A stretch of DNA of 64,000 nucleotides from Agarivorans albus (GCF_019670105.1 NZ_AP023032.1:747501-811500); one strand, 5' to 3'; shown: positions 19,587-30,034, numbered from the stretch's first letter. Notes: a model not told the origin generated them from the letters alone. Translations and numbers: made by a program.

Positions 19587-20033
19587 GTGTTGTTTATTAA
19601 ATGGACTTTACCTCTAGCCTCTTTATTTCTCTTTAGTGGCTGTGCGAACCTAAATCAAAATGCAGAGAGCATTGCGTTGGCTTATCAAGCTGATCCTGCA
19701 TTTTCAATATCAGAAGAGACCAAGGAGCTGGTATTAAGCCATTGTAATACCAACGTGGAAACTCCTCCTTATTTACGCCAGCAATGTTATTTCAAAGGAG
19801 ATGTTTTGGTTATAGAACGCAGGCTTCGTGATAAACGTAGAGGCTGGACTGCAAATTCAGTTGGTATAATGGAAAGCTGGCTTACTAAAGTTGTTTGTGA
19901 CGAAAGTAATTACTTAGAGAACTCTGCACTTAACGATGGCTTAGGTTTTATGGTTGACCTTAAAGGTGGTCGTAATGGGTTACCTACGAAGGTGATTTCA
20001 AAAAAGAGTTGTATAGCGAGTGAACAAACTTAG
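19587..20033 (+). CDS. Hypothetical lipoprotein
   Basis: A 148-residue protein with a lipoprotein signal: a hydrophobic start, then FLFSGC, which puts the lipidated cysteine near residue 19. The mature part has several cysteines (SHCNTN, QQCYFK, VVCDES, KSCIAS) that could pair in the periplasm. It contains a basic stretch (RRLRDKRRGW). I do not recognise a family. The start is a GTG with AAAAGGA upstream. The stop overlaps the convergent sprT stop by 4 bases. The lack of A after the +1 cysteine region does not allow a firm inner- or outer-membrane call. Confidence 0.55.
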   Translation: MLFIKWTLPLASLFLFSGCANLNQNAESIALAYQADPAFSISEETKELVLSHCNTNVETPPYLRQQCYFKGDVLVIERRLRDKRRGWTANSVGIMESWLTKVVCDESNYLENSALNDGLGFMVDLKGGRNGLPTKVISKKSCIASEQT

Positions 20034-20497
20034 CATTGAAAGAGTGGTTGTTGGCAGTTTCGACATTTGTAAGCAGCCCCTTTTAACACTTTATTATGAC
20101 GCCGAACGCTTAATTGATGAACTTGGCAGGTACAGCGATATTCATAACTGCTTAGCTGTAGTTGTTCTAGTGAGTAGTTGTGAGTGGTAGCAGCGGGGCA
20201 GTTAAAAACTTGCTGCATTATCTGTTGCCATTCTACTCCGTGGGGTTTTACTCGGCCGTAAACCGCGTGGCAGACTAGATGAGCTACTTCGTGAGGGACG
20301 GTTTGGGCTAAAAAGTGTTGCGGTTGCTGCTGATAAAAGTGGGCGTTAAAACGCAAGCGCCATTGGCTTAAATTGGCACTGCCCGCCACTTTACTTTTTC
20401 GCGATGACAGCACAAGCTCGGGGCGCTGAAAGCTTTGCTTAAAATAGCTTTCAGCCAGCCTAAAGCACTGTTCTACTTGATGAGTTATTTGCTGCAC
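20030..20497 (-). CDS. sprT: SprT family zinc metalloprotease-like protein
   Basis: A 155-residue protein of the SprT family. The zinc site HEVAHLV (near residue 89) and the downstream RVKPHGVEWQQIM histidine are present, and a C-terminal zinc ribbon is formed by CTC..H and CRNC. The stretch YRCTCQVHQLSVRRHNKVLKG matches E. coli SprT well. The start is a GTG with only a weak ribosome site, so the N-terminus is uncertain by a few residues. It lies downstream of metK on the same strand but is probably separated from it by the hairpin at 20524. Confidence 0.88.
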   Translation of the reverse strand: MQQITHQVEQCFRLAESYFKQSFQRPELVLSSRKSKVAGSANLSQWRLRFNAHFYQQQPQHFLAQTVPHEVAHLVCHAVYGRVKPHGVEWQQIMQQVFNCPAATTHNYSLEQLQLSSYEYRCTCQVHQLSVRRHNKVLKGAAYKCRNCQQPLFQC

Positions 20498-20523
20498 AAA
20501 TTGAATTCTTAGACTTAGCCAAT

Positions 20524-20567
20524 AAAAAAGCCGAAAGGATAATCGTCGATTATACGCTTTCGGCTTA
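20524..20567 (-). terminator. Terminator of metK
   Basis: A long hairpin: AAGCCGAAAG (20529-20538) with CTTTCGGCTT (20557-20566), and an inner ATAATCG/CGATTAT pairing. A T-run follows on the minus strand. Confidence 0.85.
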
Positions 20568-20588
20568 ATTTAACGAGTGAGCAATAGC

Positions 20589-21740
20589 TTATAAGCCAGC
20601 TTCACTCTTTAGTAGTTCTGCTTTATCAGTCGCTTCCCAAGGGAACTCTTCACGACCAAAGTGACCGTAAGCAGCGGTTGCTTTATAGATTGGGCGTTCC
20701 AAATCTAGCATGCTTAAAATACCGTAAGGGCGCAGGTCAAAGTGCTTACGCACTAAAGCCACTAATTTGTCATCGGCAATTTTGCCAGTGCCAAAGGTGT
20801 CAATGCTGATTGAAGTCGGCTCCGCTACACCAATTGCATACGATACTTGAATCTCACAGCGATCGGCTAAACCTGCGGCAACAATATTTTTAGCTACATA
20901 GCGGCCAGCGTATGCGGCACTGCGGTCAACTTTTGAAGGATCTTTACCAGAGAATGCACCGCCACCATGACGTGCCATGCCTCCGTAGGTATCTACAATA
21001 ATTTTACGACCGGTTAAGCCACAATCACCCATTGGGCCACCAATTACAAAGCGGCCAGTAGGGTTAATGTGAAACTGGGTCTTATCGTTAAGCCACTGTG
21101 CAGGTAGTACTGGCTTAATGATTTCTTCCATTACGGCTTCACGTAAATCGGCAGTAGAAATGCTGTCACAGTGCTGTGTAGACAAAACTACCGCGTCAAT
21201 GCCAGTGATAATGCCATTCTCGTAAGCAAAGGTAACCTGTGATTTAGCGTCTGGGCGTAACCAGTCAAGTGTGCCATTTTTACGCACTTCTGCTTGGCGC
21301 TTAACCAGCAAGTGAGAGTAAGTAATTGGTGCAGGCATTAATACATCGGTTTCGTTGGTAGCATAACCAAACATTAAACCTTGGTCACCAGCGCCTTGAT
21401 CTTCTGGGCGTGAGCGGTCTACACCTTGGTTAATGTCTGGGCTTTGTTTGCCCACAACGTTAAGCACTGCACAAGAGTCAGCATCAAAACCCATATCTGA
21501 GTGGGTGTAGCCAATGTCACGTACTGTTGAGCGAGCAAGTTCTTCGATATCAACCCAGGCTGAGGTATTGATTTCGCCGCCTACCATTACCATGCCGGTT
21601 TTTACGTAGGTTTCACAGGCTACACGTGCCTTTGGGTCTTGCTCTAAGATTGCATCCAATACTGCATCGGAGATTTGATCTGCAATTTTGTCTGGATGCC
21701 CTTCAGACACTGATTCTGAAGTAAATAAATGAGTAGCCAT
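20589..21740 (-). CDS. metK: S-adenosylmethionine synthetase
   Basis: Makes S-adenosylmethionine from methionine and ATP. The 383-residue length is that of E. coli MetK. Family signatures are [22 protein letters not shown] at the N-terminus, DQGLMFGYA near residue 120, the [23 protein letters not shown] region, and the C-terminal YGHFGRE. A tandem array of MetJ boxes lies just upstream, so repression by MetJ with SAM as co-repressor is very likely. It is monocistronic, with its own terminator. Confidence 0.98.
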   Translation of the reverse strand: MATHLFTSESVSEGHPDKIADQISDAVLDAILEQDPKARVACETYVKTGMVMVGGEINTSAWVDIEELARSTVRDIGYTHSDMGFDADSCAVLNVVGKQSPDINQGVDRSRPEDQGAGDQGLMFGYATNETDVLMPAPITYSHLLVKRQAEVRKNGTLDWLRPDAKSQVTFAYENGIITGIDAVVLSTQHCDSISTADLREAVMEEIIKPVLPAQWLNDKTQFHINPTGRFVIGGPMGDCGLTGRKIIVDTYGGMARHGGGAFSGKDPSKVDRSAAYAGRYVAKNIVAAGLADRCEIQVSYAIGVAEPTSISIDTFGTGKIADDKLVALVRKHFDLRPYGILSMLDLERPIYKATAAYGHFGREEFPWEATDKAELLKSEAGL

Positions 21741-21765
21741 GTTTATATCTCGTAAATGGAATTAT

Positions 21766-21797
21766 ATACGTATGGATGTTTTACCATCTGGACGTCT
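21766..21797 (-). promoter_or_regulatory. MetJ operator: four tandem 8-bp met boxes
   Basis: On the minus strand, four adjacent octamers AGACGTCC, AGATGGTA, AAACATCC and ATACGTAT follow the AGACGTCT met-box pattern (7, 4, 5 and 6 matches). They begin 25 bases before the metK start, where they would cover the promoter. The rest of the 21741-22100 gap (360 bases) shows nothing else I can name. Confidence 0.8.
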
Positions 21798-22100
21798 ATT
21801 CTAAGTGAGGGGTAAAAGATTTGCTAGCGCTTATTAATGAAAATAATTCACATTGGCAGATTAGTTTTATTGAATTTGCCCATTAATACGCAGGCTTTCA
21901 ACTTTAAGATCTTAGCAAAAACTATTTTGTTGCTAATCGCTTAGCTATCTTTAGGGGCTGATGGTATGTCAGAACGGCAGATACAGAGTACTGCTTAGAA
22001 AAGCCTAAAAGTGGTGGCTGTTAGATCTTAGCTTGAACTACAAATCACTTAGCCACTTTTAAAGCGGCTAAGTGTACAAGTTTGAATGCAAGTTGCGTTA

Positions 22101-22646
22101 TTAGGGTTTGCTCAGCTCGTGCTTAATCCAGTTACTCATGTTTTGCCTGGTTTCGAGTCCGGTTTTGCGAGCGATTTCTTCGTCACCACGCACAATTACA
22201 ACAACCGGCAGAGTAGAAACTTGATACTTGCTACGAGCGGTTCTGTCTTCACTCAAGTTAATTAGCTCAATTTTTTTGTCATTCTGCTGGTTATAAAGCA
22301 GCACTAAATCAGCTTGAATTTTACTTTGGTCATTTCGGTCATGCACAAAAGAGACTAAGCGAATCGGAGGACGAGGGCTACGGGTTAAATCTAGGCACTG
22401 GCCGCCATCATCGTATTCTTTACATGACCAAACAAAGTCGTGGTACTTAAGAGTTTGCGAATAGAAGTATTGGCCAGCATCGAACTTTTTGATGCTAGGT
22501 ATGTGCTTGGTGGTTTCACCATGTTCATCGCTGAAGCTTTTAATCACTCGACTATTAGCTTGGAAGGTGGTGGTGTCGGTATTTACGGCAGCAAAAACTT
22601 GACCTGAAAACCAAGCCATTATTAACAGTACAACTGGGCGGCGCAT
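22101..22646 (-). CDS. Exported protein with possible thioredoxin-like fold, unknown function
   Basis: From the ATG at 22646 the protein has 181 residues and opens with a signal peptide (MRRPVVLLIMAWFSGQVFA, cleavage near residue 19-20). A longer start at 22694 would add 16 hydrophobic residues before it. The C-terminal half reads like the end of a thioredoxin fold: a strand DLVLLYNQ, then STLPVVVIVRGDEEIARKTG with a likely cis-proline, then a helix NMSNWIKHEL. The CxxC active site of thioredoxins is absent. Two cysteines (WSCKEY and GQCLDL) lie closer to the N-terminus. Thus a redox role is not supported by the motif. I do not recognise a named family. Confidence 0.55.
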   Translation of the reverse strand: MRRPVVLLIMAWFSGQVFAAVNTDTTTFQANSRVIKSFSDEHGETTKHIPSIKKFDAGQYFYSQTLKYHDFVWSCKEYDDGGQCLDLTRSPRPPIRLVSFVHDRNDQSKIQADLVLLYNQQNDKKIELINLSEDRTARSKYQVSTLPVVVIVRGDEEIARKTGLETRQNMSNWIKHELSKP

Positions 22647-22999
22647 AAAAAAAATCCCTATAAAATACAAAGCCACTATTAATATCCGTGTCATTCTAGA
22701 ACACTTAAGCCTGCAAGCCTATCGTATTTTTCTGTGATACCGTTCTCATTTTCATTTCGCCTAGTTTTTCCGGTGAATAGCTCCTTTCTTGTCTTATTTG
22801 ACAGGTATTATCGGCTCATTTTTGCTGGTTAGGGTTTTGCTATCTGTAGTGCTGGGACTGGGCTATTCGTTTCACACATTTGTTGGGAGAGCGCTGCTCA
22901 GTTTATCTAGCTAGCGAGTTGTTTTGGTAATAGAGAATGCGAGGGTACTTGTATTTAAGCTTGTCTCTTTGTCGTCGCCGCTATTGCTGGGTCTTACAT
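22647..22999. other. Intergenic region with a short open frame of unclear meaning
   Basis: No normal gene is seen in these 353 bases. On the + strand a frame at 22777-22914 without ATG encodes a very hydrophobic peptide (RVLLSVVLGLGYSF in the middle) that faintly resembles the small membrane proteins encoded before zot in filamentous phages. It is bounded by stops on both sides. I treat it as unproven. Confidence 0.25.
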
Positions 23000-24271
23000 T
23001 TAACTTTGCTGCAATTGTTCACTATCTAGCGTTTTGTTTTCTTCTTTAACTAGAACGGGGCTATTGATTAAGCGGATTTGCGCATTGAGTAGTTGCTGCT
23101 CAATCAAACTGGGTGAACGGAAGATATATTTGGCAATGGCACTGGCGCACAAACACGCCACTATGGCTGGAATAACAATTTCAACCTGCATGGTTTGTTC
23201 GGTAATGAGTAAAAACGCTGCCCAGGGGGTGCGAAATACTGCGCCAAACATGGCGCCCATACCTACTATAACGAGCATTAAGTCTGCACTATCAGGAATA
23301 ACCTCGCCAATAATACTGCCTAAAATACCGCCAATTACCAACATGGGGCCTAAACTGCCACCGGGTAGGGCAAAGGCTAGAGCTACAGTGGTTAAGACGA
23401 TCCTAGCCAATAACCAGAGGTGCTGTTGGCCAAGGTCTAACTCCCAATAAAGTAAACCGTTTGGCGTAATAGGTTCTAAACCTAACCATTGAGGGTTTAG
23501 TAGCCCTGCTAAAGCGGTCACACTAGCCGCAATAGTTACTGCATAGTTGCGGTTAAGTTTAGGCATGGCGCGAATAAGCTTAACCAGCAAAGTAGCAAAT
23601 ACACCACACAACATGCCGAGTAAGGCAAACTGCGCTAAACCATGCCATTCAAAAGACTGTGGAGGCAGGTTAATTGTTAACATGCTTCCACCATGTAATT
23701 GCGATATAACGCTTGCTGTTGCTGCCACCACCGCAATGGTGGCGATAGAGCGCCAGTTAAAGCGACGCATGACTAACTCATAAGCTATCACCGTACCGGC
23801 CAATGGCGCATTAAATAAAGCCGCTACTGCCGCGGCAGTGCCACATGCAACACTTAAGCGTACTTGACCTTCGGTTAAGCGCGCGGAGTAAGACAAGTTA
23901 CTGGCAACAACCGCACTTAGATAACAGGCTGGGCCTACGATTCCCACAGCATAGCCACCCCACGTTAATAGCAGGCCCATAGCAAACTGGTATATCAGGT
24001 TACCCCAGTGCAGCTGCCCCTCATCAAAGTGATATGCCTTCACCACAAAAATTAAACCCACTTGTTTGTAACGACTAAATAAGCGCTCAAACAACAGAAT
24101 ACAAATAGCTGCAATAAAGGGCAGTGAATAAGCTGGTAAGGGCGAATCAAGAAACTGATTAGGGTTGAGGTGGGCGAGATCACTAAACAATAATGCTAAG
24201 CCACTGGAGAACAAACCTATGAACAGGTAAACAAAAAAACTGCGGCTGCGAAAAGCAAAGTTGTTCGCCAT
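23000..24271 (-). CDS. ClC-family chloride channel/transporter, divergent
   Basis: An inner-membrane protein of 423 residues with about ten or more hydrophobic segments and the ClC pattern: GIVGPACYLSA (residues 110-120), the FNAPLAGTVIAYEL segment (153-166) and GGSLGPMLVIGG. Three residues central to E. coli ClcA are changed. The gating glutamate of GREGP is valine (V112), the proton glutamate after FNAPLAG is leucine (L166), and the GSGIP loop reads QVGLIF. It is therefore unlikely to work as a standard 2Cl-/H+ exchanger and may be channel-like or carry another anion. No CBS domains follow. It stands alone between two unrelated genes. Confidence 0.88.
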   Translation of the reverse strand: MANNFAFRSRSFFVYLFIGLFSSGLALLFSDLAHLNPNQFLDSPLPAYSLPFIAAICILLFERLFSRYKQVGLIFVVKAYHFDEGQLHWGNLIYQFAMGLLLTWGGYAVGIVGPACYLSAVVASNLSYSARLTEGQVRLSVACGTAAAVAALFNAPLAGTVIAYELVMRRFNWRSIATIAVVAATASVISQLHGGSMLTINLPPQSFEWHGLAQFALLGMLCGVFATLLVKLIRAMPKLNRNYAVTIAASVTALAGLLNPQWLGLEPITPNGLLYWELDLGQQHLWLLARIVLTTVALAFALPGGSLGPMLVIGGILGSIIGEVIPDSADLMLVIVGMGAMFGAVFRTPWAAFLLITEQTMQVEIVIPAIVACLCASAIAKYIFRSPSLIEQQLLNAQIRLINSPVLVKEENKTLDSEQLQQS

Positions 24272-24477
24272 TTTTTGTTTAACGTCCTTGTTTGGTTCTT
24301 ATATCAAGACTTTATCACGAAGATTCAAACTGTAAATATGCGATTGCTTAAGCATTCAGCAGAAAAAATGCATAAAACTGGAGATTCTTTTTAGATAAAT
24401 ATTGAGTAACACCGTTGACTTTGTGACAATACGCGCCTCTCGATACCCAATAGCCCTAATATTTGCAGGAGAAATTC

Positions 24478-26472
24478 ATGTCTTCTCGTCGTCAATACGC
24501 CAACGCTATTCGTGCTTTAAGCATGGATGCAGTTCAGCAAGCTAACTCTGGTCACCCTGGTGCACCAATGGGAATGGCCGACATTGCTGAAGTTCTATGG
24601 CGCGACTTTTTGAAACACAACCCAACTGACCCAAACTGGGCAGACCGTGACCGCTTTATTCTATCTAACGGCCATGGCTCAATGTTGCTGTATTCTCTAC
24701 TGCACCTATCTGGGTATCAGCTACCTATTGAAGAGCTTAAAAACTTCCGTCAGCTGCATTCTAAAACGCCTGGTCACCCAGAATACGGTTATGCACCTGG
24801 CGTAGAAACCACCACTGGTCCATTAGGCCAAGGTATTACCAACGCAGTAGGTATGGCGCTAGCCGAGAAAATCTTAGCGGCTCAATTTAACCGCGATGGC
24901 TTCCCTGTAGTTGATCACTACACTTACACCTTCCTTGGTGACGGTTGTTTGATGGAAGGTATCTCGCACGAAGCGTGTTCTTTGGCGGGTACTCAAGGCC
25001 TAGGCAAACTTATCGCATTCTGGGATGACAATGGCATCTCGATTGATGGTGAGGTTGAAGGTTGGTTTACCGATGACACCGTTAAGCGTTTTGAATCTTA
25101 CGGCTGGCACGTAATTGGTGGCGTAGATGGTCACGACAGTGAAGCGATTAGCGCTGCAATTAAAGCGGCTCAAGCTGAAACTACTCGCCCAACCATGATT
25201 TGTTGTAAAACCGTTATTGGTTTTGGTTCGCCAAACAAATCTGGTAGCCACGATTGTCACGGTGCTCCACTAGGCGCTGAAGAAATCGCTGCTGCCCGTG
25301 AATTCTTAAACTGGCCACACGCTGCGTTTGATATTCCACAAGATGTTTACCAAGCGTGGGATGCCAAACCTAATGGTGAAAAAGCGCAATCAGAGTGGAA
25401 CCAGTTATTTGCCGGTTATGAAGCTGCTCACCCAGCATTGGCCGCTGAATTTAAGCGTCGTGTTGATGGTCAACTACCTGCCGACTGGAAAGAGTTTGCC
25501 GATAACTACATTAGCGAGTTGCAAGAAAGCCAAGCTAAAATTGCTACCCGCCAATCTTCACAAAAAACACTAGAAGCCTTTGGTCCTAAATTGCCAGAGC
25601 TACTAGGTGGTAGTGCTGACTTAGCGCCATCTAACCTTACTATGTGGTCTGGCTCTGAAGCTGTTACTGCTGAAGATGCTTCAGGCAACTACATGCACTA
25701 CGGTGTTCGTGAGTTTGGTATGTCGGCCATTATGAACGGCATTACTTTGCACGGCGGCCTAAAGGCCTACGGTGCAACCTTCTTAATGTTTATGGAATAC
25801 GCGCGTAACGCTTTACGTATGGCTGCATTAATGAAGCAACCTGCGATCTTTGTATACACGCACGATTCAATTGGTTTGGGCGAAGATGGCCCAACTCACC
25901 AAGCGGTAGAGCAAACTGCAAGCTTACGTTTAACGCCTAACATGAGCACCTGGCGCCCATGTGACTCGGTTGAGTCTGCAGTGGCTTGGCGTCATGCGGT
26001 AGAGCGCAGCGACGGCCCAACCTCACTAATTTTCTCTCGCCAAGGTCTAGCGCCGCAAGCGCGTGATGCTCAGCAGTTAGCAGACGTAGCACGTGGTGGT
26101 TACGTGCTTAAAGACAGTGCAGGTACACCAGAGTTAATCTTAATTGCCACCGGTTCTGAAGTAGAACTAGCAGTTGCGGCTTACGAAGAGCTGACTGCTG
26201 CAGGTAAAGCAGTACGAGTAGTGTCTATGCCTGCTACCGATGTATTTGATGCGCAATCTGCTGAATACCGTGAATCGGTATTACCTAATGCTGTGCGTAA
26301 ACGTATTGCAGTAGAAGCCGGTATTGCTGACTTTTGGTACAAGTACGTTGGCTTCGACGGCAAAGTTTTAGGTATGACTACCTTTGGTGAATCAGCGCCT
26401 GCTGGTGAACTATTCAAGCTATTTGGCTTCACTAAAGAAAACTTAGTGAGCATGGCTAACGAACTACTATAA
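24478..26472 (+). CDS. tkt: Transketolase
   Basis: A thiamine-diphosphate enzyme that moves two-carbon units between sugar phosphates in the pentose phosphate pathway. The 664-residue length is usual. [29 protein letters not shown] at the N-terminus, the ThDP motif [13 protein letters not shown]..., and [11 protein letters not shown] and [15 protein letters not shown] later are diagnostic. I start at ATG 24478, which has GCAGGAGA upstream; a TTG at 24463 is less likely. It is the first gene of the tkt-epd-pgk-fba cluster, though a terminator-like hairpin follows it. Confidence 0.97.
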   Translation: MSSRRQYANAIRALSMDAVQQANSGHPGAPMGMADIAEVLWRDFLKHNPTDPNWADRDRFILSNGHGSMLLYSLLHLSGYQLPIEELKNFRQLHSKTPGHPEYGYAPGVETTTGPLGQGITNAVGMALAEKILAAQFNRDGFPVVDHYTYTFLGDGCLMEGISHEACSLAGTQGLGKLIAFWDDNGISIDGEVEGWFTDDTVKRFESYGWHVIGGVDGHDSEAISAAIKAAQAETTRPTMICCKTVIGFGSPNKSGSHDCHGAPLGAEEIAAAREFLNWPHAAFDIPQDVYQAWDAKPNGEKAQSEWNQLFAGYEAAHPALAAEFKRRVDGQLPADWKEFADNYISELQESQAKIATRQSSQKTLEAFGPKLPELLGGSADLAPSNLTMWSGSEAVTAEDASGNYMHYGVREFGMSAIMNGITLHGGLKAYGATFLMFMEYARNALRMAALMKQPAIFVYTHDSIGLGEDGPTHQAVEQTASLRLTPNMSTWRPCDSVESAVAWRHAVERSDGPTSLIFSRQGLAPQARDAQQLADVARGGYVLKDSAGTPELILIATGSEVELAVAAYEELTAAGKAVRVVSMPATDVFDAQSAEYRESVLPNAVRKRIAVEAGIADFWYKYVGFDGKVLGMTTFGESAPAGELFKLFGFTKENLVSMANELL

Positions 26473-26503
26473 GCGCTAGCTTGGTGTAAGTTCAGTAAAA
26501 AAT

Positions 26504-26534
26504 AGAACCCTCTGCTAAGAGGGTTCTTTGTTTC
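26504..26534 (+). terminator. Terminator after tkt
   Basis: Stem AGAACCCTCT-GCTA-AGAGGGTTCT, followed by TTGTTT. It lies between tkt and epd and should reduce read-through into epd-pgk-fba. Confidence 0.8.
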
Positions 26535-26557
26535 AGCGTTATCAAAAGGCGATATGT

Positions 26558-27583
26558 ATGCCTAAGCAAGCTATTAGAGTAGCCATCAACGGATTTGGTC
26601 GAATAGGCCGTAGTGTGGTTCGCGCTCTTTTTGAATCTCATCGTCAGCATCAAATTAAAATTGTCGCGATTAACGAACTGGCAAGCCCAGAAGCTATGGC
26701 TCATCTGCTTAAGTACGATTCTACTCACGGTACTTTCGCCGAAGATGTACTACTTCAAGGCGAAACATTGCTGGTGGAAGGGCAAGTTATACAGCTGCTA
26801 CATCAAAGCGATCCCAGCACGCTACCTTGGCAAGATCTGGAAGTAGACATTGTGATGGAGTGTACTGGCCGTTTTAGCTCGGTAGCCGATGCGCAAATGC
26901 ATATTGACACGGGTGCTAAGAAAGTTTTGTTTTCTCATCCTGCCGATCCTTGCGTAGACCAAACAGTAGTCTATGGTGTAAATGACCAGCTATTAAGTGC
27001 AGCCGATAAAGTGGTGTCAAATGGCTCTTGTACCACCAATTGCATTGTGCCGGTGATACAGGTCTTAGATGAAGCCTTTGGGGTTGAATGTGGTACTATT
27101 ACTACAATTCACTCGGCAATGAACGACCAACAAGTGATTGACGCCTACCATACAGACTTACGTAGAACCCGTGCAGCAGGGCAGTCAATTATCCCGGTTG
27201 ATACTAAGCTGGCCAAAGGTGTAGAGCGGATCTTGCCTAAATTTGCAGGTAAATTTGAAGCAATTGCGGTAAGGGTGCCAACGCAGAACGTTACGGCGAT
27301 GGACTTAAGTGTAACATTGTGTAAAAAAGTTACAGTTTCTGATATAAATCAAGCCATCCAAGCGGCAACTTGCGGTAAATTAAGCGGCATCTTGAGTTAT
27401 ACCGAAGAACCATTGGTGTCTATCGATTTTAATCACGATAGTCATTCAAGCATTATAGACGGTTCACAAACCCGGGTAAGCGGCGAACATTTAGTAAAAG
27501 TGTTGGCCTGGTGTGACAACGAGTGGGGCTTTGCCAACCGTATGTTAGACACCGCAGAGTTAATGAGTAACACGGAATTGTAG
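26558..27583 (+). CDS. epd: D-erythrose-4-phosphate dehydrogenase
   Basis: Oxidises erythrose 4-phosphate to 4-phosphoerythronate for pyridoxal phosphate synthesis; related to GAPDH. I call Epd and not GapA because ALLxY-like details ([40 protein letters not shown]), the [25 protein letters not shown] block and the position between tkt and pgk match E. coli Epd. The catalytic cysteine lies in [12 protein letters not shown] (S-C-T-T-N). The start at 26558 gives 341 residues; an upstream frame start at 26528 lies in the terminator. The NAD fold starts with [14 protein letters not shown]. Confidence 0.95.
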   Translation: MPKQAIRVAINGFGRIGRSVVRALFESHRQHQIKIVAINELASPEAMAHLLKYDSTHGTFAEDVLLQGETLLVEGQVIQLLHQSDPSTLPWQDLEVDIVMECTGRFSSVADAQMHIDTGAKKVLFSHPADPCVDQTVVYGVNDQLLSAADKVVSNGSCTTNCIVPVIQVLDEAFGVECGTITTIHSAMNDQQVIDAYHTDLRRTRAAGQSIIPVDTKLAKGVERILPKFAGKFEAIAVRVPTQNVTAMDLSVTLCKKVTVSDINQAIQAATCGKLSGILSYTEEPLVSIDFNHDSHSSIIDGSQTRVSGEHLVKVLAWCDNEWGFANRMLDTAELMSNTEL

Positions 27584-27638
27584 GTTTAGCCATGCTGGCT
27601 AAACTGTAAGTTTAAATTGAAACTATAGAGGACAGATA

Positions 27639-28802
27639 ATGTCAATTATCAAAATGACCGACTTAGATCTTGCAGGCAAACGCGTATTTATCCGTGCTGA
27701 TCTAAACGTTCCAGTAAAAGACGGAAAAGTAACTTCAGATGCGCGTATTCTTGCATCTCTTCCTACCATCAAGCGTTGTCTAGAAGCTGGCGCTAAAGTA
27801 ATGGTTACTTCTCACCTAGGTCGTCCAACTGAAGGCGAATACGCAGAAGAGTTCTCTCTAGCTCCTGTAGTTAACTACTTAAACGACGCATTAGACTGTG
27901 ACGTTAAATTAGCTAAAGATTACCTAAATGGCCTAGAGCTAAACACGGGTGAATTGGTTGTTCTTGAGAACGTTCGCTTCAACAAAGGCGAAAAGAAAAA
28001 CGAAGAAGAGCTATCTAAGAAGTATGCTGCATTGTGTGACATCTTCGTTATGGACGCATTTGGTACTGCTCACCGCGCCCAAGCTTCAACTCACGGTGTA
28101 GGTACTCACGCTCCTGTAGCATGTGCTGGCCCTCTTTTAGCTGCTGAGCTAGAAGCATTAGGTAAAGCGATGGACAACCCAGAGCGTCCATTAGTAGCAA
28201 TTGTTGGTGGTTCTAAAGTTTCTACTAAACTAACCGTACTTGAGTCTTTATCTAAGATTGCTGACCAACTAGTAGTAGGTGGTGGTATTGCTAACACCTT
28301 TATCGCTGCTGACGGCCACAATGTAGGTAAGTCTTTATACGAAGCTGACCTAGTAGATACTGCTAAAAAGCTAATGAAAGAGTGTGCGATTCCAGTAGCT
28401 ACTGATGTTGCATGTGCTAAAGCATTTGACGAAAACGCAGAAGCGGAAATTAAGCCAGTATCTGAAGTACAAGACGACGACATGATCTTCGACTTAGGTC
28501 CAGATTCTACAGCAGCACTAGCTGAAATTATTGGCAATGCTAAAACAATCCTTTGGAATGGCCCAGTTGGCGTATTCGAGTTCAAAAACTTCGAAGCTGG
28601 TACTGCAGGTATTTCTAAAGCCATCGCAGAATCTGCGGGCTTCTCTGTAGCGGGCGGCGGTGATACACTAGCGGCCATCGACAAGTTTGGTATTAAAGCC
28701 GATGTTTCTTACATCTCTACTGGCGGTGGCGCTTTCCTAGAGTTTGTAGAAGGCAAAGTATTACCAGCTGTAGCCATGCTTGAAGAGCGTGCAAAAGGCT
28801 AA
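27639..28802 (+). CDS. pgk: Phosphoglycerate kinase
   Basis: Transfers the phosphate of 1,3-bisphosphoglycerate to ADP in glycolysis. The 387 residues have the signature [17 protein letters not shown] near the N-terminus, [24 protein letters not shown], and the C-terminal nucleotide-binding end [34 protein letters not shown]-like blocks. It lies 55 bases after epd and has a clear AGAGGAC ribosome site. A hairpin follows it before fba. Confidence 0.98.
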   Translation: MSIIKMTDLDLAGKRVFIRADLNVPVKDGKVTSDARILASLPTIKRCLEAGAKVMVTSHLGRPTEGEYAEEFSLAPVVNYLNDALDCDVKLAKDYLNGLELNTGELVVLENVRFNKGEKKNEEELSKKYAALCDIFVMDAFGTAHRAQASTHGVGTHAPVACAGPLLAAELEALGKAMDNPERPLVAIVGGSKVSTKLTVLESLSKIADQLVVGGGIANTFIAADGHNVGKSLYEADLVDTAKKLMKECAIPVATDVACAKAFDENAEAEIKPVSEVQDDDMIFDLGPDSTAALAEIIGNAKTILWNGPVGVFEFKNFEAGTAGISKAIAESAGFSVAGGGDTLAAIDKFGIKADVSYISTGGGAFLEFVEGKVLPAVAMLEERAKG

Positions 28803-28811
28803 TTACTTGAT

Positions 28812-28833
28812 CGGGAGCTTCGGCTCCCGTTTT
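28812..28833 (+). terminator. Hairpin after pgk
   Basis: CGGGAGC-TTCG-GCTCCCG followed by TTTTCTG. The stable TTCG loop and T-run suggest partial termination between pgk and fba. Confidence 0.75.
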
Positions 28834-28900
28834 CTGTATTAGAATGTTCTATGCAGAAATGAATAATTTTTAATCAATAAGACTAAATGGAACCATTGCT

Positions 28901-29977
28901 ATGTCTAAGATCTTTGACGCAGTTAAGCCAGGTGTAATCTCTGGTGATGACGTACAGAAAGTTTTCGAAATTGCTAAAGAAAACAAATTCGCTTTGCCAG
29001 CAGTTAACGTAGTTAACACTGACTCAATCAACGGTGTTCTAGAAGCTGCTGCTAAAGTTAAAGCTCCAGTTGTAGTTCAGTTCTCTAACGGCGGTGCAGG
29101 TTTCTTCGCTGGTAAAGGTCTGAAACTTGAAGGACAAGAAGTACAAATCAAAGGTGCTGTAGCTGGTGCTAAATACGTTCACGCAATTGCTGAATCTTAC
29201 GGCGTTCCTGTGATTCTTCACACTGACCACGCTGCTAAGAAATTGCTACCTTGGATTGACGGCCTACTAGACGCTGGTGAAGAGTTCTTCGCACAAACTG
29301 GCAAGCCATTATTCTCTTCTCACATGATTGACTTAAGTGAAGAGTCTCTAGAAGAGAACATTGAGATCTGTGGTAAGTACCTAGAGCGCATGGCTAAAAT
29401 GGACATGACGCTAGAAATTGAACTAGGTTGTACTGGTGGTGAAGAAGACGGCGTAGACAACTCTGATATGGACGCGTCTGAGCTTTACACTTCTCCAGAA
29501 GACGTAGCTTACGCCTACGAAAAACTTAACCCAATTAGCCCTCGTTTCACTATTGCGGCTTCTTTCGGTAACGTACACGGTGTTTACCAAGCGGGTAACG
29601 TTGTACTTACTCCTACTATTCTTCGTGATTCTCAAGCTTACTGTGCAGAGAAATTTGGTATTGCACCAAATGCACTTAACTTTGTTTTCCACGGTGGTTC
29701 AGGTTCTTCAGAAGCTGAAATCCAAGAGTCAATTGGTTACGGTGTTATCAAAATGAACATCGATACTGATACTCAGTGGGCAACTTGGAATGGTATCCGT
29801 GAATATGAAGCGGCTAACCGTGAATACTTGCAAGGTCAAATCGGTAACCCTAAAGGTGCTGACCAACCTAACAAGAAGTTCTACGACCCTCGTGTTTGGT
29901 TACGCGCTGGTCAATCAGGCATGGTTACTCGCCTAGAAAAAGCTTTTGCTGACCTAAATGCAGTAGACGTACTGTAA
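28901..29977 (+). CDS. fba: Fructose-bisphosphate aldolase, class II
   Basis: A zinc-dependent aldolase that splits fructose 1,6-bisphosphate in glycolysis. The 358-residue length is usual for class II A-type enzymes. The metal ligands appear in VILHTDHAAKK (about residues 104-114) and in FGNVHGVY and VFHGGSGSS further on; TLEIELGCTGGEEDGVDN is a family block. The codon use is strongly biased, as expected for a highly expressed gene. It is the last gene of the tkt-epd-pgk-fba cluster. Confidence 0.97.
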   Translation: MSKIFDAVKPGVISGDDVQKVFEIAKENKFALPAVNVVNTDSINGVLEAAAKVKAPVVVQFSNGGAGFFAGKGLKLEGQEVQIKGAVAGAKYVHAIAESYGVPVILHTDHAAKKLLPWIDGLLDAGEEFFAQTGKPLFSSHMIDLSEESLEENIEICGKYLERMAKMDMTLEIELGCTGGEEDGVDNSDMDASELYTSPEDVAYAYEKLNPISPRFTIAASFGNVHGVYQAGNVVLTPTILRDSQAYCAEKFGIAPNALNFVFHGGSGSSEAEIQESIGYGVIKMNIDTDTQWATWNGIREYEAANREYLQGQIGNPKGADQPNKKFYDPRVWLRAGQSGMVTRLEKAFADLNAVDVL

Positions 29978-30001
29978 TTTAGTCATCAAGGCTTTATCAG
30001 T

Positions 30002-30034
30002 TAAGGCTCACTTCGGTGGGCCTTAATTGTTTTT
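30002..30034 (+). terminator. Terminator after fba
   Basis: Stem TAAGGCTCAC-TTCG-GTGGGCCTTA (one G-T pair), followed by ATTGTTTTT. It closes the glycolytic cluster 24 bases past the fba stop. Confidence 0.85.

Noticed and set aside
21741-22100. SAM riboswitch before metK
   Set aside because: No riboswitch-like stems are seen and a MetJ operator explains control in gammaproteobacteria.
26558-27583. Ordinary GAPDH (gapA)
   Set aside because: The sequence blocks and the place between tkt and pgk match Epd and not GapA.
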